Part shown: positions 62,441 to 64,000 of the stretch, piece after piece
How the letters are laid out: each line of letters opens with the position of its first letter
Position numbering within the stretch: the first letter of the stretch is position 1
Assembly (NCBI RefSeq): GCF_007859675.1
Contig: NZ_CP042305.1
Coordinates: 1,798,001-1,862,000, forward strand
Reading direction: 5' to 3'
DNA: 64,000 nucleotides
Source: Humibacter ginsenosidimutans
Lineage (GTDB): Bacteria > Actinomycetota > Actinomycetes > Actinomycetales > Microbacteriaceae
Position numbers and translations under genes: made by a program
The notes under the pieces: generated by a model
Told to the model about the DNA's origin: nothing
What the model saw: the letters and a program-made list of their open reading frames with translations, nothing else
The model's database searches: none

Positions 62441-62884
62441 ATGGGCACGAACGCGACGGCACGAGACGACGAGGCCATCAGACGGCAGCTCGAGCGGATC
62501 GTCACGGGCATCCGCTCGAAGGACATCACGGCGCTGGCGGCGCTGTACTCCCCCGATGTCGTGTCGTTCGACGTGGAGCCGCCCCTGCAGCACGTCGGTG
62601 TCGCGGCGAAGCTGGCCAACTGGGAGCGAGCGTTCGCCGCGTTCGCCGACGTGGATTACGAACTGTGCGACCTGACCGTCACGGTCGGAGGCGATGTGGC
62701 GTTCGGTCACGCGTTCGGCAGACTCCACGGCACGCTGCGCAACGGCATGGTGACGCACGGCATGTGGGTGCGCGCCACGTTCTGTCTGGTCAGGACAGAA
62801 GGAACGTGGCTGATCGCGCACGACCAGGCATCCGTGCCCTTCGACATCGCGACGGGCAGGGGCGTGACCGACCTCGTGCCGTGA
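62441..62884 (+). CDS. SnoaL-like / nuclear transport factor 2 fold protein
   Basis: The product is a 147-residue protein of the ketosteroid-isomerase-like superfamily. DDEAIRRQLERIVTGIRSKD is the first helix, ALAALYSPDVVSFDVEPP the first strand pair, and WVRATFCLVRTEGTWLIAHDQASVPFD the end of the cone-shaped sheet. AAGGAG precedes the ATG. Members range from hydrolases to binding proteins; no specific function is claimed. It is divergent from the ROK regulator and convergent with GH20. Confidence 0.85.
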   Translation: MGTNATARDDEAIRRQLERIVTGIRSKDITALAALYSPDVVSFDVEPPLQHVGVAAKLANWERAFAAFADVDYELCDLTVTVGGDVAFGHAFGRLHGTLRNGMVTHGMWVRATFCLVRTEGTWLIAHDQASVPFDIATGRGVTDLVP

Positions 62885-62899
62885 CGGTGGGCCGCGCGC

Positions 62900-64000
62900 C
62901 TACGCGCCCTCGATGCGCGACGTCAACGGGCTGAAGTAGGCGGTGCGCTGCTGAGGCGTGACGGGACGGCCGATGACACCCGGGCGTTCCTGCCACGGCC
63001 GCGGACCTGACGAGCGCCGGTATTCGACACCGATGGCGTCCAGCCGCTGCAGGTGCGTGTCGAGCCGGAACAGGAAGTCGTCGTAGTCGCGCTCTCCGTC
63101 GAGCCAGAGCGCCTCTGCAAGCGCGCAGAGCCGCGGGAACGCGAAGTAGTCGACGGTGCGCGGCGAGTCCATGTGCTCGGTCCAGATGTTGCCCTGGCCG
63201 CCGAGCACGTGGCGCGCCTCGTCAGGCGTGAGCTCTGGCGGAACCGGGTCGAAGCGGTAGACATCGGCGATGGTGAGCACCGTGCCCACCGGAATGGGCT
63301 CGTCGGAGCGCTCCGACTGCCGGTAGTCGAGATACACCTGGTTGTCGGGGCAGGAGACGACGTCGTGACCGGCCCTGGCCGCCGTGATGGCGCCGGTCAT
63401 GCCGCGCCACGACGCGACGGTCGCACCCGCGCTGACGGAGCCGGTGAGGCCGCCCTCGAGGATCTCGTCCCAGCCGTAGAGCCTGCGGCCCTTGCGGGAG
63501 AGGTGGTCGTCGAGCCGGCCGATGAACCAGGCCTGCAGCTCGTCTTCGCTCGCCAGTCCGAGCTCCGCCTTGCGCTGCTGGGTGCGCTCATCGAGCCGCC
63601 AGCCGTTCTTCGGGCATTCGTCGCCGCCGACGCCGATGAACGGCGACGGGAAGATCTCCATCACCTCGTCGAGCACGTTCGTGAAGAACTCGACTGTCGA
63701 GTCCTCGAGGTTGATCACGTTGTCGTCGATGCCCCAGCGCGTCCACACGCCGAGCGGCTCGCTGTCTTCTCTGGCGAGCCCGAGCTCGGGGTACGCGGCG
63801 ATCGCCGACTGCGTGTGGCCAGGCATGTCGATCTCGGGCACGACGTTGATGGCGCGATCCGTGGCGTAGGAGACGATCTCGCGCAGGTCGTCCTGCGTGT
63901 AGAAGCCGCCGTGCGGACGGGAGTCGCCGCGGGAATAGGATGCTCCGCCCAGCTGGCTCTCTCGGCGCCACGATCCCACCTCGGTGAGCCGCGGGTACCG
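62900..64000 (-). CDS. Glycoside hydrolase family 20 beta-N-acetylhexosaminidase, C-terminal part
   Basis: The visible 366 residues are the catalytic barrel of GH20; the N-terminus lies beyond the window. The catalytic Asp-Glu pair is in VGGDECPKNGW. PEIDMPGHTQSAIAAYPEL, YGWDEILEGGL, ATVASWRGM and the LGGQGNIWTEH segment are diagnostic. The enzyme releases terminal GlcNAc or GalNAc from chitin oligosaccharides and glycans by substrate-assisted catalysis. Whether it is secreted cannot be judged without the N-terminus. It fits the amino-sugar cluster that fills the last 30 kb. Confidence 0.95.
   Translation of the reverse strand, partial: RYPRLTEVGSWRRESQLGGASYSRGDSRPHGGFYTQDDLREIVSYATDRAINVVPEIDMPGHTQSAIAAYPELGLAREDSEPLGVWTRWGIDDNVINLEDSTVEFFTNVLDEVMEIFPSPFIGVGGDECPKNGWRLDERTQQRKAELGLASEDELQAWFIGRLDDHLSRKGRRLYGWDEILEGGLTGSVSAGATVASWRGMTGAITAARAGHDVVSCPDNQVYLDYRQSERSDEPIPVGTVLTIADVYRFDPVPPELTPDEARHVLGGQGNIWTEHMDSPRTVDYFAFPRLCALAEALWLDGERDYDDFLFRLDTHLQRLDAIGVEYRRSSGPRPWQERPGVIGRPVTPQQRTAYFSPLTSRIEGA

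Overview
The window is high-GC DNA from an actinobacterium, most likely a Microbacteriaceae relative (Leifsonia-, Gryllotalpicola- or Humibacter-like). The evidence is a mycothiol synthase gene, Streptomyces-type PHO boxes, carbohydrate ABC transporters without their own ATPase, an ECF sigma factor fused to its anti-sigma domain, and many short overlaps of the ATGA type. The genus is inferred; no rRNA is present. The only RNA genes seen are one tRNA-Lys(TTT) and one ZTP riboswitch.

Region 1 (1-8.4 kb) is phosphate metabolism: the 3' end of mshD, three tandem copies of a 77-bp repeat, then ppk1-mutT1 and pstSCAB. A two-unit 11-bp PHO box precedes both ppk1 and pstS, so polyphosphate synthesis and phosphate uptake look co-regulated by PhoP. 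Region 2 (8.4-31 kb) is mixed: a surface acyltransferase with an SGNH domain, tRNA-Lys, a luciferase-like monooxygenase/FMN reductase pair, an exported GH1 beta-glucosidase behind a CelR-like operator, a TetR/MFS efflux pair, an MDR oxidoreductase, galM, an alpha/beta hydrolase, a lower-GC patch with a GNAT gene (20.6-21.9 kb), a DeoR-controlled galT-galK operon, a gamma-carbonic anhydrase homologue, a frameshifted NCS1 permease operon, and VOC/WYL genes.

Region 3 (30-41 kb) starts with the one-carbon pair glyA-folD under a ZTP riboswitch. A frameshifted purU (10-formyl-THF hydrolase) lies at 40.2-41.1 kb. Between them are an aga-like amino-sugar cluster (agaS divergent from ROK kinase-aldolase-DeoR), a sigma/anti-sigma/Ig-like fusion protein, and an MFS transporter that overlaps it tail to tail.

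Region 4 (41-64 kb) is dominated by amino-sugar and beta-glycoside use. It holds nagA; nagB-ROK kinase-GH3 (NagZ-like) divergent from a ROK repressor and a three-gene ABC importer; an enoyl-CoA hydratase and an SDR; a reverse-strand operon running ROK regulator-SBP-permease-permease-GH4-BadF kinase-secreted lectin; and the 3' part of a GH20 beta-hexosaminidase. Read together, exported or cytosolic hexosaminidases release GlcNAc units from chitin or peptidoglycan, ABC importers bring sugars in, ROK/BadF kinases phosphorylate them, and NagA/NagB/AgaS plus the aldolase feed them to glycolysis. ROK and DeoR repressors appear to control these genes through operators that are visible in the intergenic regions.
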